Positions 57,816 through 64,000 of a stretch of DNA of 64,000 nucleotides are shown one piece after another. The position numbers and the translations under genes are program-made. Under the pieces are notes generated by a model, which made no database searches, was not told the DNA's origin, and saw nothing but the letters and a program-made list of their open reading frames with translations. The DNA is taken from NCBI GenBank assembly GCA_942491345.1, contig CALOAN010000019.1:153608-217607 (forward strand), read 5' to 3'. Source of the DNA: JAHEEL01 sp942491345 (GTDB taxonomy: Bacteria > Actinomycetota > Acidimicrobiia > Spongiisociales > UBA5794). Position 1 is the stretch's first letter. Every line of letters starts with the position of its first letter.

Positions 57816-57858
57816 GATGCGAGGCCCCGGCTCCAGTCGGGGCCTCGCATATTTTCTC
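57816..57858 (+). terminator. Intrinsic terminator
   Basis: 12-bp stem ATGCGAGGCCCC/GGGGCCTCGCAT followed by ATTTTCT. It ends the small membrane-gene operon. Confidence 0.88.
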
Positions 57859-58065
57859 TGTCAACAGTCCCGCGACTACTGAGCTGAGCTGCGCAGAGAT
57901 GCGCTCATCGCCACGCACCAGGATCTGGCCAGTTACCTGCCTGCCGGGGCCTGTCGCGAGGCGATCCGCCGCCCCCGAATTCATTTGGCCCGCCATTAGA
58001 TCCGCCACAGGCTCTGACCCGAAAACCAATTGCTCCACATCACTTCTGTCACGGACCATGATTCG

Positions 58066-58812
58066 ATGACGACCGTTCTGCACGAGCCGGGGCCCAGCAC
58101 GGTGATGCTGGCCGGCGACTGGCACGGCAACACTGGCTGGGCGACGTCGCTGATCCGGTCCGCAGGTGTCCGCGGCATCCCGGTGCTGCTGCAGCTTGGA
58201 GATTTTGGATTCTGGGTTCCGGGGCGTCGTACCGACGACTATCTCGACGAGATCGACATGGCCTGTGCACGTCACGGCGTCACAGTGCTGTGGGTCGACG
58301 GCAACCATGAATGCTTTGATGCGTTGTACGACCTGCCGGCTGACCCCGACACGGGACTGCGCCAGATCCGGTCGCACATCTTCCACCTGCCCCGCGGCCT
58401 GCGCTGGCGCTGGCACGGCAAGACGTGGATGGCCTTGGGTGGCGCGCACTCGGTGGACCGCCCCATGCGCAAGCCCGGCGTGAGTTGGTGGCCCGAGGAA
58501 CGTCTCACCGCAGCTGATGTCTCCCACGCGATCAGCGGCGGCCCGGTCGACGTGATCGTCGCGCACGATGCACCGGACGGCTACGAGATCCCGGGTCTGC
58601 CCGGCGGTTTCCCGCCAGCCGAGCTGTACCAGGCCGACCTGCATCGGCAGCTTGTCGGCGAGGTTGTAGACGCCACCACGCCAACGGTGCTGTACCACGG
58701 CCACTACCACATCCGCTACACCGCGCAGCGCGGACCGACCCGGATCATCGGCCTAGCCGACGACGGCGGCAACTTCGTGAAGAGCGCCATGATCCTGGAC
58801 CTGACCGTCTGA
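58066..58812 (+). CDS. Calcineurin-like metallophosphoesterase
   Basis: The 248-residue product has the metal-binding motifs in order: MLAGDWHGNTG (GDxHG, about residue 16), LQLGDFGFW (about 43), WVDGNHECFD (GNHE, about 77), IVAHDAP (about 165) and LYHGHYHIRY (GHxH, about 208). The family hydrolyses phosphodiesters or phosphomonoesters of nucleotides, RNA or DNA. It lies alone between the terminator and a region of small genes. Substrate is unknown. Confidence 0.88.
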   Translation: MTTVLHEPGPSTVMLAGDWHGNTGWATSLIRSAGVRGIPVLLQLGDFGFWVPGRRTDDYLDEIDMACARHGVTVLWVDGNHECFDALYDLPADPDTGLRQIRSHIFHLPRGLRWRWHGKTWMALGGAHSVDRPMRKPGVSWWPEERLTAADVSHAISGGPVDVIVAHDAPDGYEIPGLPGGFPPAELYQADLHRQLVGEVVDATTPTVLYHGHYHIRYTAQRGPTRIIGLADDGGNFVKSAMILDLTV

Positions 58813-59013
58813 CAGCAGCCGCCGCGGGCGACGAACACTGCAGCTCGGGAGCGAGCGGTGCTCCGGTCCGCTGCGGTGCCAGCGCCTGTCACCACCAACA
58901 GCTCCAGGCGCAGCTGCGGGCTCGGAGGGCGGGACACGGCGGGCCGCGACACTGACGCACATCACGTCCCCCGATGTCCGAAGCTGTCGAGCCTCGGTGC
59001 GAAGATGCTGTGC

Positions 59014-59244
59014 ATGGCTGAGGAGATGGTGCAGCGCGTCAAACCAGCTCGCCGGGATGTCGAGCTGAAGGATCTCACCATCCTCGTGCGCGCTGACGGA
59101 AATCCATTCGCCGTGCGGTGCTTCACCGAGGCGGAGTATGGCGAAGCAGAGCGCTACGCCACCGAGATCAATGGTGAGTTGGTCGATATCTCCTGGCCGC
59201 GGCTGACTGACTCGACAGCCGCGGCCGATCAATCGCTGTCGTAG
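59014..59244 (+). CDS. Small hypothetical protein
   Basis: A 76-residue product with a beta-rich core (ELKDLTILVRADGNPFAVRC) and an acidic helix. ATG 59014 is the likely start. Function unknown. Confidence 0.55.
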   Translation: MAEEMVQRVKPARRDVELKDLTILVRADGNPFAVRCFTEAEYGEAERYATEINGELVDISWPRLTDSTAAADQSLS

Positions 59245-59367
59245 TGGCGCCGGTGCGGCATTTCCCGTCACAGATCCGAGCAATCGCTCCGATCCGGTCC
59301 AGGTCTCCTCAACGTCGACGACATCGCGGCGCGCACGACAGAGCAGCGGAGGGTCACGCTGCTGTTC

Positions 59368-59649
59368 TCAGAGCGCGAAGGTGACGATCCAGCGCGGGTC
59401 GTTCTGCTCGATCGCCGCGGCTGCTTCCACGAACACGCCGCGGCTGCGTTCCTCGTCATCGAGTCCGAAGCGGTGTGCGATCGCGCCGGTGACGGCGGCG
59501 GTGTTGGCGTCGTCCCACTGCCCGGTGGCTCGCTGGCCTTGGGGGAGGTACACGTCAGCGCGGCCGTGGCGCGACACCCGGATCGCTTCGGTCTCGCGGT
59601 GGTCCCACACGTCGTAGTCCAGGTGCACGAAGACAGTCGCGGTGCTCAC
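59368..59649 (-). CDS. Small hypothetical protein
   Basis: A 93-residue product (ATVFVHLDYDVWDHRETEAI). GTG 59649 overlaps the upstream stop. Last gene in a minus-strand run of six small genes starting at 60571. No family recognised. Confidence 0.6.
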   Translation of the reverse strand: MSTATVFVHLDYDVWDHRETEAIRVSRHGRADVYLPQGQRATGQWDDANTAAVTGAIAHRFGLDDEERSRGVFVEAAAAIEQNDPRWIVTFAL

Positions 59650-59885
59650 GACTGGAATGCCCCGCCGGCATCCACGATGCGGGCTGCTGTCGCCCATGCG
59701 AATTCGACGCGGCCGCCTCGCCCATCGCTACGCGACACCGTGGCGAATGGGTGGGCCCAGCCGATGATGCGTGCTGGCTCCCCGTCGAGCGTCACTTTCG
59801 ATTCGCAGAGTTGTTGGCGTTGGGCGTCGTCGAGTCCACCGTGTGTTGGCATGCGCGCATAGTGGCAGCCATCGCACGGGAGCAC
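59646..59885 (-). CDS. Small hypothetical protein
   Basis: A 79-residue product with CDGCHYARMPTHGG near the N-terminus (two Cys, two His, a possible metal site) and a beta-rich rest. GTG start. Confidence 0.55.
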   Translation of the reverse strand: MLPCDGCHYARMPTHGGLDDAQRQQLCESKVTLDGEPARIIGWAHPFATVSRSDGRGGRVEFAWATAARIVDAGGAFQS

Positions 59886-59915
59886 GATGCTCGGCGCGAG
59901 TGCTTTTGGAGGAGA

Positions 59916-60101
59916 TCAGCTCAGGATTGTCAAGGCTTCGCTTTGCGCGCGCGTCCAGTGGCGTGGGGGTGCGTCACCGGTGAACGTGGTCTCGTCCCAC
60001 TCAATGGTGAAGATGCCTGGACGCATCCCGTGGTCGAGCCAGTCGACGACGGCGCCGATCGCGCCATTAGCGGTCTTGACAACATTGCCGAGTTCGACCA
60101 C
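59916..60101 (-). CDS. Small hypothetical protein
   Basis: A 61-residue beta-rich product (VELGNVVKTANGAIGAVVDW) like a tiny KOW-type barrel. GTG start. Confidence 0.55.
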   Translation of the reverse strand: MVELGNVVKTANGAIGAVVDWLDHGMRPGIFTIEWDETTFTGDAPPRHWTRAQSEALTILS

Positions 60102-60107
60102 GGCGCC

Positions 60108-60317
60108 TTACCTTTCGACGGAGCAGATGTGGGTGTAGCTGAACCGGTCGAGATTCTGCTGCGACTTGATGGCGGTGAGCTGGCCGGCGGATTCACCGTC
60201 TGCGATGACCCCGTAGAGCCGTAGGCGGCCGTAGGCGTCGTAGCCGGGCTCGGCCAGGATCGCCGCGGCCTCGTCGTAGGTCAGGGTCTTCTCAACGCCG
60301 CCATCGATGATCGACAT
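60108..60317 (-). CDS. Small hypothetical protein
   Basis: A 69-residue acidic product (TLTYDEAAAILAEPGYDAYG). The ATG at 60317 overlaps the upstream stop by one base. Confidence 0.55.
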   Translation of the reverse strand: MSIIDGGVEKTLTYDEAAAILAEPGYDAYGRLRLYGVIADGESAGQLTAIKSQQNLDRFSYTHICSVER

Positions 60318-60571
60318 CAGCGGTTCTCCTCCATCCAGCCGCGAGCGGTGACCAGGCCCAGTGGACCGTTCGCCACAGACTCATCGGGCTTTCCGTAGTT
60401 CTTCACCACGGCCGTCGCGGTGTTCAGTGGCGTCCACACGATCAGAATCTCGATACCGTCACGGCCGTAGACGACCTGCTCCTGGTCTTCGAAGCACGGG
60501 GTCACCGAGACGGTGGCCCATCTGTGTTGTGCGGCGACCTGTTCGAGCACCGCGCGTCCGTTGTAGGTCAT
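60317..60571 (-). CDS. Small hypothetical protein
   Basis: An 84-residue product (QHRWATVSVTPCFEDQEQVV, then IEILIVWTPLNTATAVVKNY). ATG 60571 has a weak ribosome binding site. First of the six-gene minus-strand run. Confidence 0.55.
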   Translation of the reverse strand: MTYNGRAVLEQVAAQHRWATVSVTPCFEDQEQVVYGRDGIEILIVWTPLNTATAVVKNYGKPDESVANGPLGLVTARGWMEENR

Positions 60572-60771
60572 GTCGGCATCGTGGCAGGGCCCGCACATCA
60601 CCGGTGTGCACGGCGCGACCAGCACCAGTGGGCAGGCGCATCTCGCCACCCCCGCCGCGATGTCACGTCCTGAGAGTGATCCGGCGGGAGGACCGCGACG
60701 CGCCGCGTTCGCCGGTCGGAGAACGGCGCGGGCAGAGTCGCGCTGCCATCCGCCGACGAGAGGAATCATCC

Positions 60772-61020
60772 ATGGGCAGCACGAACTTCGAGCAGCTACG
60801 CATCAACGTGCTCAACGCTGCACGCGAAGGCCGGGCCACCTACCTGCCGGCCGGTGCCCGAGACAACCGCACCGCCGAGGTCTACATCGATGGCGAGCTG
60901 GTAGGCCAGGCGTCCACCGTCGCGCACTTCGTGCGTGAGGATCCGGAGAACACCACGCGCTTCGGGGAACGAAAATTGCTGCCCGGATACGACCACCAGA
61001 TCCCGGAACGGTTGCGCTGA
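60772..61020 (+). CDS. Small hypothetical protein
   Basis: An 82-residue product. ATG 60772 follows GAGAGGAA. It contains LNAAREGRATYLPAGARDN and a beta-rich centre. Function unknown. Confidence 0.6.
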   Translation: MGSTNFEQLRINVLNAAREGRATYLPAGARDNRTAEVYIDGELVGQASTVAHFVREDPENTTRFGERKLLPGYDHQIPERLR

Positions 61021-61054
61021 AACGAAACTGGAACCAGATTGGCGCCGGCCCGGC

Positions 61055-61260
61055 TCAAGCCGCAGCGAACAGGAACCCGTCACCGTCTGCGACCCAACTT
61101 CCGGGCGGGAAACCGTGATCAGCGATGAGAGATGCCAGGGCCGGGCTGCGCACCGCGGAGCTGGTCCCGCTCAGCCGCACCAGCACCGTGCCCTTGTCAT
61201 CTTCGACCCACCGCGGCGGGGAGGCGCTGATTGCTGGTCGACGCCGTCGCCAGCCCCACT
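61055..61260 (-). pseudogene. Small gene with an apparent frameshift
   Basis: The 3' part reads a convincing protein (WVEDDKGTVLVRLSGTSSAV, then ending WVADGDGFLFAAA) but has no start. A GTG at 61260, overlapping nothing upstream, opens another frame (VGLATASTSNQRLPAAVG) that stops at the point where the first one becomes good. One indel near 61200 would join them. Confidence 0.45.
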
Positions 61261-61265
61261 TCGGA

Positions 61266-61451
61266 CTATCTCGCGACGAACGACAGGAACACCTGCTGCT
61301 TCTGCCCGCCGGCGGTCACGTCGAATTCTCCGTCAGCGTGCACCGGGTCACCGCCTGCCGCGCGGATCTGGGAGGCGACGGATTCAAGGATCAGCGCCAG
61401 GGTCTCGGCGTCGTCGGGGCCATCGGTGGATGCGGAAACAGTCAGGTTCAT
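61266..61451 (-). CDS. Small hypothetical protein
   Basis: A 61-residue product (SASTDGPDDAETLALILESV, then GGQKQQVFLSFVAR). ATG 61451 is the best start. Immediately upstream of the frameshifted gene at 61260. Confidence 0.5.
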   Translation of the reverse strand: MNLTVSASTDGPDDAETLALILESVASQIRAAGGDPVHADGEFDVTAGGQKQQVFLSFVAR

Positions 61452-61733
61452 CGACACGGCGTCAGTGTCACCGCACCCTGGTGACCGGGCTCTGCGCGGC
61501 GCGAACACCGACTCGCACTAAGCCCGTCGAACAGCGTGGTGTCGACCGTGCGGACGTGACATTCTGAACCGAGTCCGTGCGGTCTGCGCAGGCCGAGCCA
61601 CCCGAACTCCCGGCCCGACTTCACACATAGTTCCCACTCAACGGCTAATCCCGCCTATCCACTCTGCTATGTTTATGCAGGTCAAAGACGCATGGGCAGC
61701 GGCCTGAATCAGGGAAAACAGTGGTCTACACTC

Positions 61734-61778
61734 CTGGGGGTCAAGTGGTCGCAGGTTCAAATCCTGTCAGCCCGACCA
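61734..61778 (+). other. att-like site: 3' half of a tRNA-Pro (GGG)
   Basis: Starting in the anticodon loop (CTGGGGG) and ending at the encoded CCA, the sequence is the 3' half of a tRNA: right half of the anticodon stem, T arm CAGG-TTCAAAT-CCTG, acceptor CAGCCCG, A, CCA. The 5' half is absent. The break in the anticodon loop is typical for tyrosine-integrase crossover sites. It lies next to an integrase remnant. Confidence 0.75.
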
Positions 61779-61780
61779 GA

Positions 61781-61817
61781 AAAACCCTCTCTGACCAGCG
61801 TCGGAGAGGGTTTTCTC
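61781..61817 (+). terminator. Intrinsic terminator after the tRNA half
   Basis: 11-bp stem AAAACCCTCTC/GAGAGGGTTTT with a 12-base loop and a T-rich end. It is placed as for a genuine tRNA gene, so it was probably captured together with the tRNA 3' end. Confidence 0.88.
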
Positions 61818-61901
61818 GTATCCCGGGTCGGGGGAGCAGTCGGCGTGTTGACACACACGAGATGACACTCGACGTCGGTTATCGGTCCTTCTCTTGCGGC
61901 C

Positions 61902-62080
61902 ATGGCTCGGATCCCCGACTACGTACATGTCGTCACCACGCCGAAGGGTGCCACGCGCTACCAGGTGTGGATCGAGGCCGGGAAGGCCGCGGCAAGCGCC
62001 AGCAGCAGAAGCGCCGGTTCACCAAGTTGCAGGATGCGATCGATGCGTACAACGCCGCACGGGGCGACCGGTCCCGCGTG
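61902..62080 (+). pseudogene. Tyrosine integrase N-terminal remnant
   Basis: The reading starts MARIPDYVHVVTTPKGATRY and, after a frameshift near 61985, continues KRQQQKRRFTKLQDAIDAYN. This is the N-terminal arm-binding domain style of mycobacterial phage/ICE integrases. The core-binding and catalytic domains are missing. Its place 124 bases from the att-like site matches the usual int-attP order. Confidence 0.7.
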
Positions 62081-62170
62081 CGCAGGTGTCGGGTCGGTGC
62101 TGTTCATGGCCGGATCATCTGCGCGCTGCCACGCAGATGATGCGCGGGGCGGGGACGGAACGGGGCGGCG

Positions 62171-62740
62171 TTACGGCACGCACTTCCCGGTGGATTCGGC
62201 GTCGACCTCCACGTCCGCGGACCAGGTGGAGCCGAGCTCTGCCACGGCGGCAGCCGGGATGAGCGCCGACACGGTGTTGCCGTCGGTCTGCGGCGGGATC
62301 GTGAGGTTGTCCTGCGGCGCTACTGTCGGGTGGAAGACGTAGTTCGCGATCAATGCACCGTCGTTGAATTTCACGCCGCGCATGATGGTGCCGCTGACCA
62401 GGGTGAACGCCACCGTGCCGGTCACCGGCATGGGTGAGTTCGTGGTCCAGCGCACCGTCTTCGCGCCGTCAGAGTGGCCGGCCGCCGGGGTGAGGTCGAC
62501 ACGGGTGAGTCCGAACGCGCCGGCCGGCGTCGCGGTGCAGGACTCGGGTAGCGCAGTTGCGCTGGTGGTGGCCGGGGCACTTGTGCTCTCCGTGTCGAGC
62601 GCCTGCGTCGTGGCGGCCGCAGTGCTGGATGCCTCGGCCGGGCTGGTCTTCGCGGCCTGCTGGGTGCCGCCGCATGCGGTGACGGAGAGCAGCACGGCGA
62701 GGGGGATGGCGCCAGTGAACGCCTTTGTCGGAGAGATCAT
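62171..62740 (-). CDS. Lipoprotein
   Basis: The 189-residue product starts with a signal peptide and lipobox LSVTAC (Cys at about residue 23), then a 45-residue Ala/Ser/Thr linker and a beta-rich domain of about 120 residues with one closing Cys (GKCVP) that may pair with Cys in PESCTATP. Surface-exposed. No family assigned. Confidence 0.75.
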   Translation of the reverse strand: MISPTKAFTGAIPLAVLLSVTACGGTQQAAKTSPAEASSTAAATTQALDTESTSAPATTSATALPESCTATPAGAFGLTRVDLTPAAGHSDGAKTVRWTTNSPMPVTGTVAFTLVSGTIMRGVKFNDGALIANYVFHPTVAPQDNLTIPPQTDGNTVSALIPAAAVAELGSTWSADVEVDAESTGKCVP

Positions 62741-62774
62741 CTCAGGGGTATACCTCAGCGAAGTCCCGGAGTGA

Positions 62775-62990
62775 GTGGCAACGCGGAGAATCGACCGTTG
62801 GCGCGAACAGGAGGCGATCCCGACAACTCCTCAGTGTGGTACCCCAGCGCTACTGTGCCGCCGTGGGTATCACCCGGCAACCGACCAAGGTCCCCCCTAC
62901 ACCCGGATCGCAACCGCGGACGACCGGATCGCAGTGGCCGGCACCGTGCTCTGGACGGTGGACGGTCCGAAGCTTTTGAGTCCCTGGTGA
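62775..62990 (+). CDS. Possible small protein
   Basis: A 71-residue frame from GTG 62775. The C-terminal half (PPYTRIATADDRIAVAGTVL, then WTVDGPKLLSPW) looks like a short beta sheet, but no ribosome binding site is clear. Confidence 0.35.
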   Translation: MATRRIDRWREQEAIPTTPQCGTPALLCRRGYHPATDQGPPYTRIATADDRIAVAGTVLWTVDGPKLLSPW

Positions 62991-63011
62991 TTCCGTGGCG
63001 GGCGCGCAGGT

Positions 63012-63344
63012 TCAGTCCCACGGTTCCCGACGGTGCCACCACGGCGCAGACGCCCAGGCGCCGCGCTCTACGGTGACCGCGCGGAAGCGTTCGTCGAGCC
63101 GCTGCACTTCGACTCGGAGCTGGTGGGCGTGTTTACCGCGGCGGCGGATGAGGGTTTCTAATCGCCTACGGGAGTCATCCCAGATGGGCTGCCCGTCGCA
63201 GCACGGGCAGCCCCAGTAGCCGGTGTAGACATAGCCGCCTGATCGGTGGAGGCGTTCGGCGTACTCGACTTCCCGTCGCCATTCGGTGAGGTACCGCAGG
63301 GCCGCGCCGTCTTTCCGAGGGCGGCGGGGACGGTGCCGGTTCAC
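63012..63344 (-). CDS. Hypothetical basic protein
   Basis: A 110-residue product rich in Arg and Trp. WGCPCCDGQPIWDDS (about residue 44) gives three Cys close together. The rest is a basic helix (RRRLETLIRRRGKHAHQLRV). Likely nucleic-acid binding. GTG start at 63344 overlaps the stop of a tiny frame (63341-63409) with an ATG. Confidence 0.65.
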   Translation of the reverse strand: MNRHRPRRPRKDGAALRYLTEWRREVEYAERLHRSGGYVYTGYWGCPCCDGQPIWDDSRRRLETLIRRRGKHAHQLRVEVQRLDERFRAVTVERGAWASAPWWHRREPWD

Positions 63345-63478
63345 CGGCGGGGAAGGGGTTGCCCCTTCTGTTCGATGTGTGTCATGTGCGGCGCCGTGAC
63401 GTGGCGCATGCGGTGAGGCGGGAGACGAACCCGATCAGAGTACCGCGGCTACGTTCGGTGCAGGTGATCGTTGAGCCC

Positions 63479-63817
63479 TCAGTCGCCGATGCGGTTCCAC
63501 ACCTTGCCGCGGCCGATGCCCAAGGCCTCGGAGTGCTTCGCGAGGTCCAGAGCCGAGTCCGGGAACCGTTCCGCGATCGCGGCGATGAGATCATCACCGA
63601 GATCTTCGCGCAGTCGCGCCGTCTGATCGGTGGTGAAGGTCGCGGTCGACTCGTACTCGGACATGCCGAATGCTCGCTTCACGACCGGTCCGAGGTCGTG
63701 GATCTCGATCACCAATGCGCCGTAGCCGTTTAGGTAGGCCGCGCTGTGCCGGCGGCTGCCGTCGTCGTCGCGCTCGTCTTCGAATACATGCCGATCGGGT
63801 ATTGGATCCTCCTTCAT
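63479..63817 (-). CDS. Hypothetical protein
   Basis: A 112-residue product. A helical C-terminal half (TARLREDLGDDLIAAIAERF, then SEALGIGRGKVWNRIGD) ends in an HTH-like pattern. ATG 63817 follows GGAGGAT-type sequence six bases after the stop of the gene upstream. Confidence 0.65.
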   Translation of the reverse strand: MKEDPIPDRHVFEDERDDDGSRRHSAAYLNGYGALVIEIHDLGPVVKRAFGMSEYESTATFTTDQTARLREDLGDDLIAAIAERFPDSALDLAKHSEALGIGRGKVWNRIGD

Positions 63818-63821
63818 CTGG

Positions 63822-63960
63822 TCACCCCATCTCGCCGCGCCGTGCGATCCGGATCTCGCCGCCAGCAGCCAGTTCCAGCAGCTCCTCCTGCTTCTGGGCC
63901 GGCAGCTGCGCGACCGCGATTTTGTGGCGGCCGCGTGCTCAGGTCCACCCTCGTTGTGAA
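63822..63960 (-). pseudogene. Small antitoxin-like gene with a frameshift
   Basis: The 3' part reads KIAVAQLPAQKQEELLELAA then GGEIRIARRGEMG, a helix-strand ending like small antitoxins, but the frame is closed upstream by a TGA and has no start. A GTG in the neighbouring frame (VDLSTRPP) could join it through one indel. It may also be an edge effect of the window. Confidence 0.35.
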
Positions 63961-64000
63961 CCGAGTGATGCCCGTAGCGCGCAGCCCGCGCGGCAGGTAC

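Noticed and set aside
57637..58710. 357-residue minus-strand frame across the metallophosphoesterase gene
   Set aside because: The plus strand has all five metallophosphoesterase motifs in one frame, and the minus frame crosses an intrinsic terminator and shows no motif.
61721..62140. 139-residue frame running through the att-like site
   Set aside because: It crosses the tRNA half and the terminator. Only its last part matches the integrase remnant, which starts properly at 61902 in another frame.

Overview
High GC content, GTG-rich starts, and genes for ESX type VII secretion (eccB, eccC, an EspG-like chaperone, Esx-like pairs), LppX/LprG-type lipoproteins and WhiA point to Mycobacterium or a close relative. 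The gene content is that of an accessory replicon: a large plasmid or an integrative element. A tRNA array sits beside a family A DNA polymerase, a primase-like protein, an ATP-dependent ligase, helicases, HNH nucleases and dozens of small overlapping genes. I saw no phage capsid, terminase or tail genes, no ParA/ParB pair, and no relaxase.

Layout. 1-160: start of an AlbA_2-type gene running off the left edge. 332-3962: minus-strand array of 19 intact-looking tRNA genes for 14 amino acids, with one degenerate tRNA-Pro, tRNA relics and an embedded HNH endonuclease gene. 4.8-12.1 kb: small genes, a UvrD-like helicase, two HTH regulators and an NlpC/P60 hydrolase. 12.4-18.3 kb: eccB-eccC. 18.4-20 kb: a lipoprotein and a membrane-anchored DUF1524 nuclease. 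20.5-29 kb: plus-strand run of small genes with a macrodomain protein and a WGR-ligase. 29.1-32.1 kb: minus-strand operon with a Thg1-like 3'-5' polymerase, a nucleotidase and a J-domain protein. 32.2-39.2 kb: minus-strand operon with two tandem WhiA-like proteins, an SF2 helicase with a cysteine-rich insert and a protein with an E3-binding-like domain. 39.9-43.6 kb: intein-bearing PolA-type polymerase and a primase-polymerase-like protein. 43.7-49.1 kb: ESX substrate/chaperone block and a lytic transglycosylase. 49.3-53.3 kb: a trypsin-like protease and small genes. 53.3-56.2 kb: an EccC-EccA chimeric ATPase. 56.5-64 kb: small genes, an att-like tRNA-Pro(GGG) 3' half with an integrase remnant, and a lipoprotein.

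The most striking unlisted signal is a short palindrome, consensus TCTCTAAAATAGAGA, found eleven times. Nine copies lie 8-60 bases before gene starts and two lie inside a duplicated 430-bp element. In ten of eleven copies it overlaps a TAnTCT hexamer that fits a mycobacterial -10 box. Controlled genes would include both HTH regulators, the helicase, the ligase and the operon that ends with the Thg1-like and nucleotidase genes. This looks like an element-wide promoter-operator regulon, probably read by one or both HTH proteins. The 430-bp element is present twice in direct orientation (10.5 and 50.9 kb) and brackets about 40 kb that carries the ESX and replication genes.

All assignments are by eye from translated sequence. 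Family names rest on recognisable motifs, and exact starts were chosen from ribosome binding sites and gene overlaps.
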